A stretch of 35,034 bases of DNA from Nitrospinota bacterium. Lineage in GTDB: Bacteria > Nitrospinota > Nitrospinia > UBA9942. This document shows, piece after piece, positions 17,227 through 25,266 of this stretch. Position 1 is the first letter of the stretch. Each line of letters opens with the position of its first letter. The translations under genes were made by a program, and so were the position numbers. The stretch lies in the NCBI GenBank assembly GCA_016207035.1, contig JACQQJ010000079.1:1-35034 (forward strand), written 5' to 3'. Below the pieces are notes generated by a model. That model did no database searches. It was not told where the DNA came from and saw only the letters and a program-made list of their open reading frames with translations.

Positions 17227-18348
17227 ATGGAACAGTATGATGTTATTATTGTAGGTGCTGGTCCTGGAGGTTCAACTGCTGCAAAGAAATGCTCAGAGAG
17301 AGGTCTTAAGACCCTCATCATAGATAAGGCTATATTCCCAAGGTATAAGCCATGCGGTGGAGCCCTTTCCCTCCACACAATAAACTTACTCGATTTCGAA
17401 ATTTCCCATGAACTTATTGAAAATGAGTGCACAGGTATAAGGGTTTACTACCGAGAGAAAACATCTACTTATGAAAAATGGGACAGGATAGCGGTGATGG
17501 TATCGAGAGAAAAATTTGATAATATACTCTATGAGAGGGCAAAAAAGGCTGGATGTATTTCCTTAATGGGGGAGAGGGTAATTTCATTAGAGAACTCGGG
17601 GGATTATATAAAGGTAAATACAGAAAGGGGGTCATATTTTGGGAGTTTTATAATAGGGGCTGATGGTGCACATAGTATTGTGTCAAATTTTTTAAATGGA
17701 GGTAATAAAGGCTATCTTTCTGCAATGGCAGTGATAACGGAGATTAAAAATCGTGAAACTGTATATGATAAAAAGATTCTCAATTTTTATTTTGGTGAGG
17801 TATACGGCGGTTATGCATGGATATTCAATCATGGAATTTACCTATCTGTTGGAATGTGGGGGACACAGTGGATTGACTCAACCCCCCTCAATTCCATGAA
17901 AAGGTTTTTAAACCTCCATAATCTTTCAACAGACCATATCAGAGGATATAAGATGCCATTATGGGATCGGAGGAGGAAAATTTATAGTGATAAGGTTCTT
18001 TTGATAGGGGATGCTGCAGGGTTCATTGATTCATTCAATGGAGAGGGTATTTTTCATGCCCTCTTATCAGGGAAAATAGCAGCTGAATCTATAGCAGATG
18101 CACTGAAAAATAGAAAATCTTCAGGTGATAATTATAAAAGAGGCTGTTCTCATATATTGAGTAACCTTAGGTATTCAATGTATTTCAGCCGGCTGATTTA
18201 CAGATTTCCGGAGGTCTTTTTAAAGAAACTGATATCTGACAGAGGTTTTATTCATAGATACATAGATGACCTGATATTAAATAAGACCTCCTACAGAGAT
18301 TATATAGGAAGGCTTATTAAGGATAATGGCGTATTGCACAATAAATAA
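17227..18348 (+). CDS. Geranylgeranyl reductase family FAD-dependent oxidoreductase
   Basis: The 373-residue flavoprotein begins with the dinucleotide-binding signature YDVIIVGAGPGGSTAA (GAGPGG at 10-15). It has the family motif RYKPCGGALS (39-48), a second FAD motif LLIGDAAGFIDSFNGEGI, and a C-terminal helical region. Members reduce isoprenoid double bonds of lipids, quinones or chlorophyll side chains; the substrate here cannot be told. The ATG at 17227 is preferred over the ATG at 17215, which lies in the T-tract of the terminator. Neither has a visible ribosome-binding site. The acyltransferase gene that follows hints at a lipid-related role. Confidence 0.85.
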   Translation: MEQYDVIIVGAGPGGSTAAKKCSERGLKTLIIDKAIFPRYKPCGGALSLHTINLLDFEISHELIENECTGIRVYYREKTSTYEKWDRIAVMVSREKFDNILYERAKKAGCISLMGERVISLENSGDYIKVNTERGSYFGSFIIGADGAHSIVSNFLNGGNKGYLSAMAVITEIKNRETVYDKKILNFYFGEVYGGYAWIFNHGIYLSVGMWGTQWIDSTPLNSMKRFLNLHNLSTDHIRGYKMPLWDRRRKIYSDKVLLIGDAAGFIDSFNGEGIFHALLSGKIAAESIADALKNRKSSGDNYKRGCSHILSNLRYSMYFSRLIYRFPEVFLKKLISDRGFIHRYIDDLILNKTSYRDYIGRLIKDNGVLHNK

Positions 18349-18393
18349 ACTTTCTTTTATTTCTAACAGTTTTGGTAACTCAGTCAATTTTTT

Positions 18394-19125
18394 ATGTTCC
18401 TTTCAATTTTTCGATTGATTATAATAATTACGTTTTCCTTCCTTATGGGTTCAATTGCAATTATACTCTCAATACCCTGCAGAAATATAAATATTGTGCA
18501 TTCCGTTGCCAGACTATGGGGCAGGGGGATATGCAGATTAACAGGAGTCACTGTCGAGGTGAGGGGAATTGAAAATATCCTGTGGGATAGATCACAGATA
18601 TTTATTTCAAATCATCAGGGCATGTATGATATATTTGCACTCGAAGGCTATATGCCCTTAAGATTTTTATGGGTAGCAAAAGAAAGCCTCTTTAGAATAC
18701 CGGTGATTGGCTTGGTAATGAAAAGGGCAGGGTATATTGGCATAAATAGATCAAGTCCAAAGAGATTCCTTAAGAGTCTTAATCACGCTGTGGAGGAAAT
18801 AAAAAGCGGTAGATCGGTTATTATATTTCCCGAGGGGACTCGTTCACGAGATGGTAGTATTGGGAGGTTTAAAAAGGGGAGTTTATTTCTCATATCAAAA
18901 ACAGGCGCACCTGTTGTCCCAGTTGCTATCAGCGGGAGTTTCAATGTGATGAGGAGGGGTGAATTCAGGATAAGGCCGGGAAAGGTCAGCATTTTTATTG
19001 ATAAACCGATTGAAGTTAAAGAAATATCCAGAAGTCAAGAGGGGCAGTTCATGGAAACTTTGAGGGATATCATTGTTAAAAATTTTCAAAAGTTAGAATC
19101 AGACAGGATGCAACTGAGAGGATGA
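18394..19125 (+). CDS. plsC: 1-acyl-glycerol-3-phosphate acyltransferase (PlsC family)
   Basis: This 243-residue protein has an N-terminal membrane helix (about 5-27). It has the acyltransferase HX4D motif (H74 and D79 in SNHQGMYDIF) and the glycerol-phosphate-binding motif FPEGTRSRDG near residue 148, followed by GAPVVPVAISG. It transfers an acyl chain to lysophosphatidic acid at the inner membrane. The gene follows the reductase gene by 45 bases with no terminator between, so they probably form one unit. No strong ribosome-binding site is visible before 18394. Confidence 0.9.
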   Translation: MFLSIFRLIIIITFSFLMGSIAIILSIPCRNINIVHSVARLWGRGICRLTGVTVEVRGIENILWDRSQIFISNHQGMYDIFALEGYMPLRFLWVAKESLFRIPVIGLVMKRAGYIGINRSSPKRFLKSLNHAVEEIKSGRSVIIFPEGTRSRDGSIGRFKKGSLFLISKTGAPVVPVAISGSFNVMRRGEFRIRPGKVSIFIDKPIEVKEISRSQEGQFMETLRDIIVKNFQKLESDRMQLRG

Positions 19126-19189
19126 GTTAAATGAACAAATCTTAGGGAATTATTTTAAATTTCAATTCTTAATAGTGTTCAGCTAAGAA

Positions 19190-20743
19190 ATGTCTTTTAT
19201 TTATCATGATTTAGAGAATAAGATAAAGAAACTAAATAAGATTGGGGTTGCACTGTCCAGTCAGACAGACCTCCGCATACTATTAGAGATGATTTTAAAA
19301 GAGGCGAGAGAATTTACAAATTCAGATGCAGGGAGTCTTTATAGAAAGGAGGGGGACAAACTTATATTTGAGGTGGCACAGAATGATACCCTTGACAGGA
19401 GACTCAGTGATAAAAAAAGAGAGGCATTTATACCATTTCCACTTCCCCTTACAAAAACGAGTATTGCCGGTTATGTTGCGCTGACAGGAATAACTTTGAA
19501 CATACCTGATGTGTATAAACTGAAAGGGGAAGAGTATAGCTTCAACTGTGAGTATGATGTAAGGAATAATTATAAAACGACATCCATGTTAGTGATACCC
19601 ATGAAGGACCATGAGGGAGAGATAATAGGTGTACTTCAGCTGATAAATGCCATTGATGAAAATGGAAATATAATTTTATACTCAAAGGAGCTTCAAGAAC
19701 TAATATCGTCATTAGCCTCTCAGGCGGCAGTCGCTATCAGGAATGCAAAGCTTATAGAGGATATAAAAAATCTCTTTGAATCCCTTGTGAAATATTCTGC
19801 TACTGCTATAGATGCCAGAAGTCCCCATACAGCAGGTCACTCCCGCAGGGTATCTGAGCTATCAGTAAGAGTTGCAAAGGCAATAAATGAGGAAGTGGAT
19901 GGACCACTGTCTGATATAAAATTTTCACCTGTTGAAATAGAAGAACTGAGGATTGCAGGGTGGCTGCATGATATTGGAAAAATAGGGGTGAGGGAGTGGG
20001 TATTGGAAAAGGCAAATAAACTAAATGCCGATAGAATGGAGGCGATTGGAAACAGGTTTCAGCTTATCGGGGAGAAGATGAAAAGTGAATCATTAAAAAA
20101 GAAAATGGAGGTTTTAGAAAAATACCACCAGTCATCGGCAATCTGTCATCAGATATCAGTTATTGATGAGGAATTGAACACTGCACAGAAGGAATTGGAT
20201 GATGAAATAGAATTTCTGAAGAGGGTGAATGAACCCGGTTTTTTGAAAGATGAAGAATTAGAGAGATTGAAAAAGATTGCAGGTAAAAAATTTTTAAACT
20301 CAAATGGCAATGAGGAGCCTTGCCTTACAGAATTTGAATTTGTTAATCTTTCTGTGAGAAAGGGAAACCTTACAGATGAGGAGTATAAAATTATTCAGTC
20401 CCATGTAGTTCATACATATAACATATTAAAAAATATCCCTTTTACAAAAAACTTAAAGAATGTTCCTCTTATTGCTGCTACCCATCATGAGATGCTGAAC
20501 GGGGCAGGATATCCTCATGGATTGAAAGATGGCCAGATACCAATCCAGGCAAGGATAATAGGAATGGTTGATGTATTCGATGCCCTCACTGCAGCTGACA
20601 GACCCTATAAAGCAGCTATCCCTCTTGATAAGGCACTTCAGATACTTCAATTTGAGGCACAGGATAACCGATTAGATAAAAGACTTGTAGACCTCTTCAT
20701 TGGAAAGAGGTTATATGAAGAGACTCCAAAACAAAATGATTAG
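19190..20743 (+). CDS. GAF sensor HD-GYP domain protein
   Basis: Residues about 20-185 form a GAF domain (ILLEMILKEAREFTNSDAGSL, MLVIPMKDHEGEIIGVLQLI). A short helix leads to an HD-GYP domain with HDIGKIGV (from residue 260), HHEMLNGAGYPHGL (from residue 432) and DVFDALTAADRPYK. About 115 extra residues, rich in Lys/Glu and probably coiled-coil, separate the HD and GYP halves; ordinary HD-GYP domains have a much shorter link. All metal and GYP residues look intact, so c-di-GMP hydrolysis controlled by the GAF ligand is likely. The start has no clear ribosome-binding site. Confidence 0.88.
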   Translation: MSFIYHDLENKIKKLNKIGVALSSQTDLRILLEMILKEAREFTNSDAGSLYRKEGDKLIFEVAQNDTLDRRLSDKKREAFIPFPLPLTKTSIAGYVALTGITLNIPDVYKLKGEEYSFNCEYDVRNNYKTTSMLVIPMKDHEGEIIGVLQLINAIDENGNIILYSKELQELISSLASQAAVAIRNAKLIEDIKNLFESLVKYSATAIDARSPHTAGHSRRVSELSVRVAKAINEEVDGPLSDIKFSPVEIEELRIAGWLHDIGKIGVREWVLEKANKLNADRMEAIGNRFQLIGEKMKSESLKKKMEVLEKYHQSSAICHQISVIDEELNTAQKELDDEIEFLKRVNEPGFLKDEELERLKKIAGKKFLNSNGNEEPCLTEFEFVNLSVRKGNLTDEEYKIIQSHVVHTYNILKNIPFTKNLKNVPLIAATHHEMLNGAGYPHGLKDGQIPIQARIIGMVDVFDALTAADRPYKAAIPLDKALQILQFEAQDNRLDKRLVDLFIGKRLYEETPKQND

Positions 20744-20920
20744 GTTTAATTCCATCAATAGATTGTATAAACTCCTTCTTACCTTCGTATTATTTTTTTT
20801 CAATCTTTCAGTGAAATAATTCAGCCTTACATAATCTTGTAGATACTCTTTTTATCCTGACAATATCCTTGTGCGCCACCATATATAATTCCAGGATTAT
20901 TAAAAAAGTAAAAATAATAC

Positions 20921-20949
20921 TTGACAGCATTTTACAATTCAAATATCAT
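20921..20949 (+). promoter_or_regulatory. Sigma-70 promoter overlapped by Fur control
   Basis: TTGACA (20921-20926), a 17-base spacer and TATCAT (20944-20949) form a near-consensus promoter. The predicted start point, near 20956, falls inside the Fur box, the right place for repression. Confidence 0.75.
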
Positions 20950-20950
20950 T

Positions 20951-20969
20951 GATAATGATTTTCAATATC
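20951..20969 (+). promoter_or_regulatory. Fur box
   Basis: GATAATGATTTTCAATATC matches the 19-base Fur consensus at 16 positions. Read as a 7-1-7 box, TGATAATGATTTTCA (20950-20964) matches 14 of 15. Further ATCAT/ATGAT half sites flank it on both sides. It directly abuts the -10 box. Confidence 0.8.
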
Positions 20970-21152
20970 ATTAACTGCAAGGGAATAAAAGAGGAGAGGG
21001 GGTGATGGGCATGGTTATTTGAATATGTATGACCTTTGTTTTGAGGGTCTCATTTGATATCACAGCTTTTCTTTATAGGTGTATTGTTAGTGGTTATAGA
21101 GACTTTGTTTAAAAACAGGAAATGGTAATTATTAAAGTGAAAAGAGGTGTGT

Positions 21153-21458
21153 ATGTGTATTGCCTTGATAGGTGGTATGGACAGGCTGAAGAGCGATTAC
21201 AGGAGAATGGCTATTGAATATGGTGTTGATCTTCGGCACTTTGAGAGGGACTGCCCTTGTTTTGAAAAAAGACTCAATGGGATGGATGCAATAATTATTT
21301 TTACGAACAGGATATCCCATGGTGCATGGAAAATGGCACTATCGAAAGGGAAAGGTGCAGGTATTCCTATTTTGATGAGTCATTCCTGCGGCATGTCAAG
21401 TCTGAAGAGGTGCCTTGATAAAATAGTAAACCCCGTTCGAAAGACGGAGACTTTCTAA
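21153..21458 (+). CDS. DUF2325 domain protein
   Basis: This 101-residue protein matches DUF2325: it opens with CIALIGGMDRLKSDYRR, has VDLRHFERDCPCF and the segment DAIIIFTNRISHGAWKMA, then IPILMSHSCGMSSL. Its several Cys residues (CPCF, SHSCG) could bind a metal. The biochemical role of the family is not known. The ATG at 21153 is favoured over GTG 21147 because AAGAGGTG precedes it. The last ten residues (VNPVRKTETF) and the stop are encoded by a hairpin repeat, so the native C terminus may have been replaced. It is the first gene behind the Fur-box promoter. Confidence 0.85.
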   Translation: MCIALIGGMDRLKSDYRRMAIEYGVDLRHFERDCPCFEKRLNGMDAIIIFTNRISHGAWKMALSKGKGAGIPILMSHSCGMSSLKRCLDKIVNPVRKTETF

Positions 21459-21463
21459 CGGGG
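21431..21463. repeat. Hairpin repeat at the 3' end of the DUF2325 gene
   Basis: CCCCGTTCGAAAG (21431-21443) and CTTTCTAACGGGG (21451-21463) form a 13-bp stem with one mismatch and a 7-base loop. The preceding AGTAAACCCCGTT is shared with the terminator hairpin at 17166-17178. On the + strand no T-run follows, but on the minus strand the stem is followed by TTTACTATTTT, so it could end minus-strand transcription. Confidence 0.75.
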
Positions 21464-21490
21464 TAAAGGGTAAATCAAGAAGGAAGTGAT

Positions 21491-21568
21491 GTGAGATCCA
21501 AGATAGAGAGTGAAATGAAGCGAAAGGTTTTAGAATTTCAAATAAGAGAAAAAGAGGAGGGAATATGA
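21491..21568 (+). CDS. Possible 25-residue ORF coupled to the porin gene
   Basis: A GTG at 21491, preceded by AGAAGGAAG, opens a 25-codon frame of highly charged residues (RSKIESEMKRKVLEFQIREK). Its stop TGA overlaps the porin ATG as ATGA (21565-21568). This is the usual layout for translational coupling, but the peptide has no recognised family and may be chance. Confidence 0.3.
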   Translation: MRSKIESEMKRKVLEFQIREKEEGI

Positions 21569-22887
21569 AGGCTTTAAAATGTGTGGTGCTATCTATGATT
21601 GTAACTGTTTCAATCTTTGTACAGGTAATTTCAAATGTCTCCCCTTGTTTTGCACAGGAGGAGGAGATTAAGGAAATGAAGAACCAGATCCAGATAATAA
21701 CAGAGGAGATAGAAAAACTGAAGCTTGGGGCAGTGGCAGAGCCAAAGTATGAAAGTTTTATGGGTTTGGGCCCTGCGGCATCCAAGGTATATGGAGTGGA
21801 GAAGGGATTATCCATAGGGGGGTACGGTGAGGCATTCTACTCCAATTATCAGCATTCATCAAAAAAGGATTTTGCCGATACAGCCAGATTTATATTATAT
21901 GCAGGGTATAAGTTCAATGACTGGATTATCATGAACACAGAGCTTGAGTTTGAGCATGCAGGAATAGGAAATTCAGGTTCCAAGGAGCCTGAGGTCTACA
22001 CTGAATTTTCATACCTCGACTTCCTTTTGAATAAAGGCTTTAATCTGAGGGGAGGTCTGATGTTGATACCTATAGGTCTTATTAATGAATATCATGAGCC
22101 AACTGTTTACCATGGTGTCCTTAGACCCGATGTGGAATTAAATATAATTCCGAGCACATGGAGAGATATTGGTATCATGGCTTTTGGAGATCTGGGTGGT
22201 CTGAAATATAATGTTGCCCTTGTAAACGGACTTCGGGCAAATAGTTTTACCAGCAGCACATGGATACGCAGCGGTAGACAGCAGGGAGCAAAGGTGAATG
22301 CTGATGCATTAGGAACAGTAGTCCGCATTAGCTATGAGCCTCTCACAGACCTTATCATCGGTGGGACATATTATTCGGCGAAGGCTGATCAGGGGAAGGG
22401 AGGGGATCAGGATGCATCCACTGATAAAGAGGGGACAGTAAGTCTCTGGGATGTCCATGCCCAGTATCAATTAAAGGGAATCAGCTTGAGAGGACTTTAC
22501 ACCAGAGGTTATCTGGATGCCAATGACGTTTTTAAGGCGGATGCTACTTTAAAAAAAGTTGGCAAGGAGGTTGAGGGGTGGTATTTGGAGGCAGGATATG
22601 ATATTATGCCCTATATAAAACCAGGTTCAGAGATGTCCTTTACCCCCTTTGTGAGGTATGAAGCCTATGATACAAACAAGGAGGTCTTCAACGGACAAAC
22701 GAGGGATAAGACACTGGAAAGGACAGTAGCAACTTATGGCATTGGATTTAAGCCTCATCCGAATGTGGTTATAAAGGCTGATTATCAGGTGCGGGAGACA
22801 TCATCAAACCTTTTAGAAGGGAAAGGTACCAATCTGGATGAGAACAAGATCGATCAGTTCAATCTTGGCATCGGATTTATATTCTAA
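21565..22887 (+). CDS. Outer-membrane porin with N-terminal coiled coil
   Basis: This 440-residue protein has a signal peptide (1-30, cleavage after CFA), a short coiled coil (31-52, EEEIKEMKNQIQIITEEIEK) and then about 380 residues of alternating beta strands with aromatic girdles, ending in GIGFIF with a C-terminal Phe, as needed for BAM insertion. The layout (signal, coiled coil, barrel) is that of OprO/P-like and related general porins. It is preceded by AGAGGAGGGAAT. It sits second in the Fur-box operon, suggesting a role in uptake of iron or an iron ligand, but the substrate is not visible. Confidence 0.88.
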   Translation: MKALKCVVLSMIVTVSIFVQVISNVSPCFAQEEEIKEMKNQIQIITEEIEKLKLGAVAEPKYESFMGLGPAASKVYGVEKGLSIGGYGEAFYSNYQHSSKKDFADTARFILYAGYKFNDWIIMNTELEFEHAGIGNSGSKEPEVYTEFSYLDFLLNKGFNLRGGLMLIPIGLINEYHEPTVYHGVLRPDVELNIIPSTWRDIGIMAFGDLGGLKYNVALVNGLRANSFTSSTWIRSGRQQGAKVNADALGTVVRISYEPLTDLIIGGTYYSAKADQGKGGDQDASTDKEGTVSLWDVHAQYQLKGISLRGLYTRGYLDANDVFKADATLKKVGKEVEGWYLEAGYDIMPYIKPGSEMSFTPFVRYEAYDTNKEVFNGQTRDKTLERTVATYGIGFKPHPNVVIKADYQVRETSSNLLEGKGTNLDENKIDQFNLGIGFIF

Positions 22888-22901
22888 ATGTAAAGATTTT
22901 A

Positions 22902-23021
22902 GCCACAGAGTACATAGAAAAAGACAGATAGGACACCAGACACCAGTGCACCAGAGCACCAGTAAAAAACTGGTGACTGGTGACTAATGACTGGTGACCT
23001 TTTCTTTGTGTCCTCTGTGGC
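22902..23021. repeat. Dispersed palindromic repeat C, copy 2
   Basis: GCCACAGAG (22902-22910) and CTCTGTGGC (23013-23021) are perfect inverted ends. The core is nearly identical to the repeat at 6634-6801 in reverse orientation (shared words include GGTGTCCTATCTGTCTT and CACAAAGAAAAGGTCACCAG, read on the minus strand). It lacks nested palindrome D. It ends 17 bases before the likely start of the FMN-binding gene. Confidence 0.85.
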
Positions 23022-23038
23022 AAAAAAGTAGTTTTCCA

Positions 23039-23584
23039 TTGAGAACCTTAACTTTCATACTTATCTTATCCATGTCCGCTCTTTTGATCAGCCCTGCAAT
23101 GGGCAAGGTCTACATTACCAAGGATGATGCATTAAAAAAGGCATTTCCTGAAGCCAGTGAAATAGAAAGGCTCAACCTATTTTTGACCGACAGTGATATG
23201 AACAGGATTCAAGATATCTCAGGGGCAAAGGTTGAATCAAAACTCCTTACCTATTATAAGGCACAGGGAAAAGAGGGAATCCTCGGTTATGCTATTTTGG
23301 GGAGCCACATAGTCAGGACGAAGCCTGAGGTCTATATGGTTGTTATAAACCCTGATGGAAGCATCAGGTATGTTGAAATTCTCGCCTTTTATGAGCCAGA
23401 GGAGTATCTGCCTCCGAAAAGGTGGTATGGGCAGTTTGCCGGTAAGGTGCTTGATGATAACCTCTGGCATAAAAGGGGAATAAGTGCTATGACAGGGGCA
23501 ACATTGAGTGCCAATGGCATAACCCAGGAGGTGAGAAAGGCACTTGCAGTATTTCAGATAATGATACTAAAGAAGGGGGATTAA
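23039..23584 (+). CDS. Exported FMN-binding domain protein
   Basis: With TTG 23039 as start, this gives 181 residues with a clean signal peptide (RTLTFILILSMSALLISPAMG, cleavage near residue 22), then an FMN-binding domain like that of RnfG/NqrC. The flavin-attachment motif is TGATLS (152-157), with T155 as the likely acceptor for ApbE-type flavinylation. The usual Asp three residues before the SGAT motif is Ser here. An upstream GTG at 22994 is in frame but lies inside repeat C and adds a nonsense N terminus. No ribosome-binding site is visible, perhaps because the repeat inserted there. It probably carries electrons in the periplasm, with the PepSY protein as partner. Confidence 0.8.
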   Translation: MRTLTFILILSMSALLISPAMGKVYITKDDALKKAFPEASEIERLNLFLTDSDMNRIQDISGAKVESKLLTYYKAQGKEGILGYAILGSHIVRTKPEVYMVVINPDGSIRYVEILAFYEPEEYLPPKRWYGQFAGKVLDDNLWHKRGISAMTGATLSANGITQEVRKALAVFQIMILKKGD

Positions 23585-23588
23585 TAGT

Positions 23589-24218
23589 ATGTTTCTAAAA
23601 ATCTGTCATTTCCTTCACAGGGGGGTCGGGCTGTTCGTGATACCCCTTATACTTATTTCTACAGTGACAGGGTTATTTCTTATTCACCGGGATAGTCTTT
23701 CTCTGTATGAAAGACCTGTCCAGAATTCCATCTTACTCTGGTTATATGGAGAACCAAAGACCTTTGAAATTGATGGTGAGAAGGTTACAGAAGGGTATCC
23801 ACCCTCATGGGGGAAGGCATTGGCAGCCTTTCATGATGGAAGATTTAGGGGAAGATCATTTCTCTTAGCTGTAGATATTCTCGCCATTTCCCTATTCATC
23901 CTGTCTCTGACTGGACCATATCTCTACTTAAAAAAGATTCAGCTGAGGAGGGGTATACCTGTGTTTGAAAAACTGGATGACCTCGATTACCTGCAGATAT
24001 TGGATAGATTTAGTAAAATGAAGGGGAAGTCAATGGAGATAAAGGATAGAATTGATGAACTCCATAAGATGGTGGAACATATATTCAGTCATACCAGGGA
24101 TAGAGAGATAGCCCTCAAGGCCCATGAGCTTCTATTCATAGAGGATCATATAAGGGAATTGGATAGTAAAACCCATGAGATTGTTGAAAAGATGAAAGAT
24201 ACTGCCAACGGGAAATAG
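23589..24218 (+). CDS. PepSY-associated two-helix membrane protein
   Basis: This 209-residue protein starts with a membrane helix HRGVGLFVIPLILISTVTGL (about 10-30, with the His that opens PepSY-TM helices) and has a second helix FLLAVDILAISLFILSLTG (about 92-112). Between them is a small periplasmic PepSY-like part (ERPVQNSILLWLYGEPKTF). After LYLKK comes a cytoplasmic Lys/Glu-rich helical tail (about 120-205), probably coiled coil. It resembles a shortened PepSY-TM ferric-siderophore reductase. It starts 4 bases after the FMN-binding gene, so the pair are surely cotranscribed and likely partners. Confidence 0.75.
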   Translation: MFLKICHFLHRGVGLFVIPLILISTVTGLFLIHRDSLSLYERPVQNSILLWLYGEPKTFEIDGEKVTEGYPPSWGKALAAFHDGRFRGRSFLLAVDILAISLFILSLTGPYLYLKKIQLRRGIPVFEKLDDLDYLQILDRFSKMKGKSMEIKDRIDELHKMVEHIFSHTRDREIALKAHELLFIEDHIRELDSKTHEIVEKMKDTANGK

Positions 24219-24309
24219 TCCACATCCTGTCTCCGGAGAAGATTGGAAAAAATATTTCAATCAGGATAGAAATGACGGAGAAGGATTGTATCGAAAAAAG
24301 GAGATTTAA

Positions 24310-25266
24310 ATGGGTAATGTGGATTTTAAAAAGGGGAATATAGATATCTCCATTATCATTGTCAGCTACAATGCAAAAGAATATCTGCGGAACTGTCTTT
24401 ATTTCATATACTCAAACCGTCATATAGTAAATTTTGAAACAATTGTTGTGGATAACAACTCAATTGATAAGAGCCCTGAGATGGTAAAAAGAGAATTCCC
24501 ACAGGTGAGATTGATTGAGAACAAAGAAAATATAGGTTTTGCCAGGGCAAATAATATTGCATTAAGGGAGAGTCAGGGCAGATATATCCTCCTCCTCAAT
24601 AATGATACGATACTGCTGCCAGATTCTCTTGATATAATGACTATAGTAATGGATAATTCACCAACTACAGGTGTCTTAGGATGCCAGTTGATGAATACAG
24701 ATGAAAGCCTTCAGGAATCATTTAATCGTATACCTGATATTTTCACAGAATTTATAAGAAAGAGTATCTATAATCAAAACATCGGAACCAGTAAAAATAT
24801 CTTTGGGAAGTACCTTTACAGAAAATATCAAATGGAACAGGATGTGGATTGGGTAACCGGGTCATGTATGATGATAAGAAGAAATGCTTTAGTAGATATA
24901 GGTCTTTTGGATGAGAAGTTCTTCATGTATTTTGAGGATGTTGATTTATGCTGCAGAATAAGAGAGAAAGGGTGGAAGATAAAATATACCCCATCGGCAA
25001 AGGTAATACATGTAGGGGGAAGGAGTGTTCTGTCAAATGCTCCAAAGGCTAATTTAGAATACAGGTTAAGCCAGCTATATTTTTACAAAAAGTATCATGG
25101 AATGGTGAATTTGCAAATTCTTAAAATATATCTCCTGGCTAAACTTGTTTATAATATTAATATATGCATGTGGCATCTGATTTTCAAAAAAGAGAGAAAT
25201 AGAGATAAGGTAGAAGAGATCCATTTTTTAGGCAGACTTTTTGTCGCAGTTTTTAGATATAGCTGA
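24310..25266 (+). CDS. GT2 family glycosyltransferase (rhamnosyltransferase-like)
   Basis: This 318-residue GT-A enzyme shows IDISIIIVSYNAKEYLRNCL at the N terminus, VVDNNSID, IENKENIGFARANNIAL, LLLNNDTILL (nucleotide-sugar/metal site), VDWVTGSCMMIRR and FFMYFEDVDLCCRIREKGW (catalytic ED region). The pattern fits WbbL-like rhamnosyltransferases of polysaccharide clusters. AAAGGAG precedes the ATG. Its 3' end overlaps the end of the convergent GT4 gene by 14 bases. Confidence 0.9.
   Translation: MGNVDFKKGNIDISIIIVSYNAKEYLRNCLYFIYSNRHIVNFETIVVDNNSIDKSPEMVKREFPQVRLIENKENIGFARANNIALRESQGRYILLLNNDTILLPDSLDIMTIVMDNSPTTGVLGCQLMNTDESLQESFNRIPDIFTEFIRKSIYNQNIGTSKNIFGKYLYRKYQMEQDVDWVTGSCMMIRRNALVDIGLLDEKFFMYFEDVDLCCRIREKGWKIKYTPSAKVIHVGGRSVLSNAPKANLEYRLSQLYFYKKYHGMVNLQILKIYLLAKLVYNINICMWHLIFKKERNRDKVEEIHFLGRLFVAVFRYS

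Larger units (their letters stand above)
20744..21152 (+). other. Regulatory gap before the iron-responsive operon
   Basis: The 409-base gap holds a sigma-70 promoter and a Fur box near its middle and about 180 bases of untranslated leader after them. Short ORFs in the leader (for example 27 codons near 21029) have no good ribosome-binding site. No other element is seen. Confidence 0.6.

Noticed and set aside
21029-21112. 27-codon ORF in the leader of the Fur-box operon
   Set aside because: It has no ribosome-binding site, no family and lies in AT-rich leader sequence.
21431-21463. Rho-independent terminator for the DUF2325 gene on the + strand
   Set aside because: No T-run follows on the + strand, and the downstream genes look like part of the same operon.
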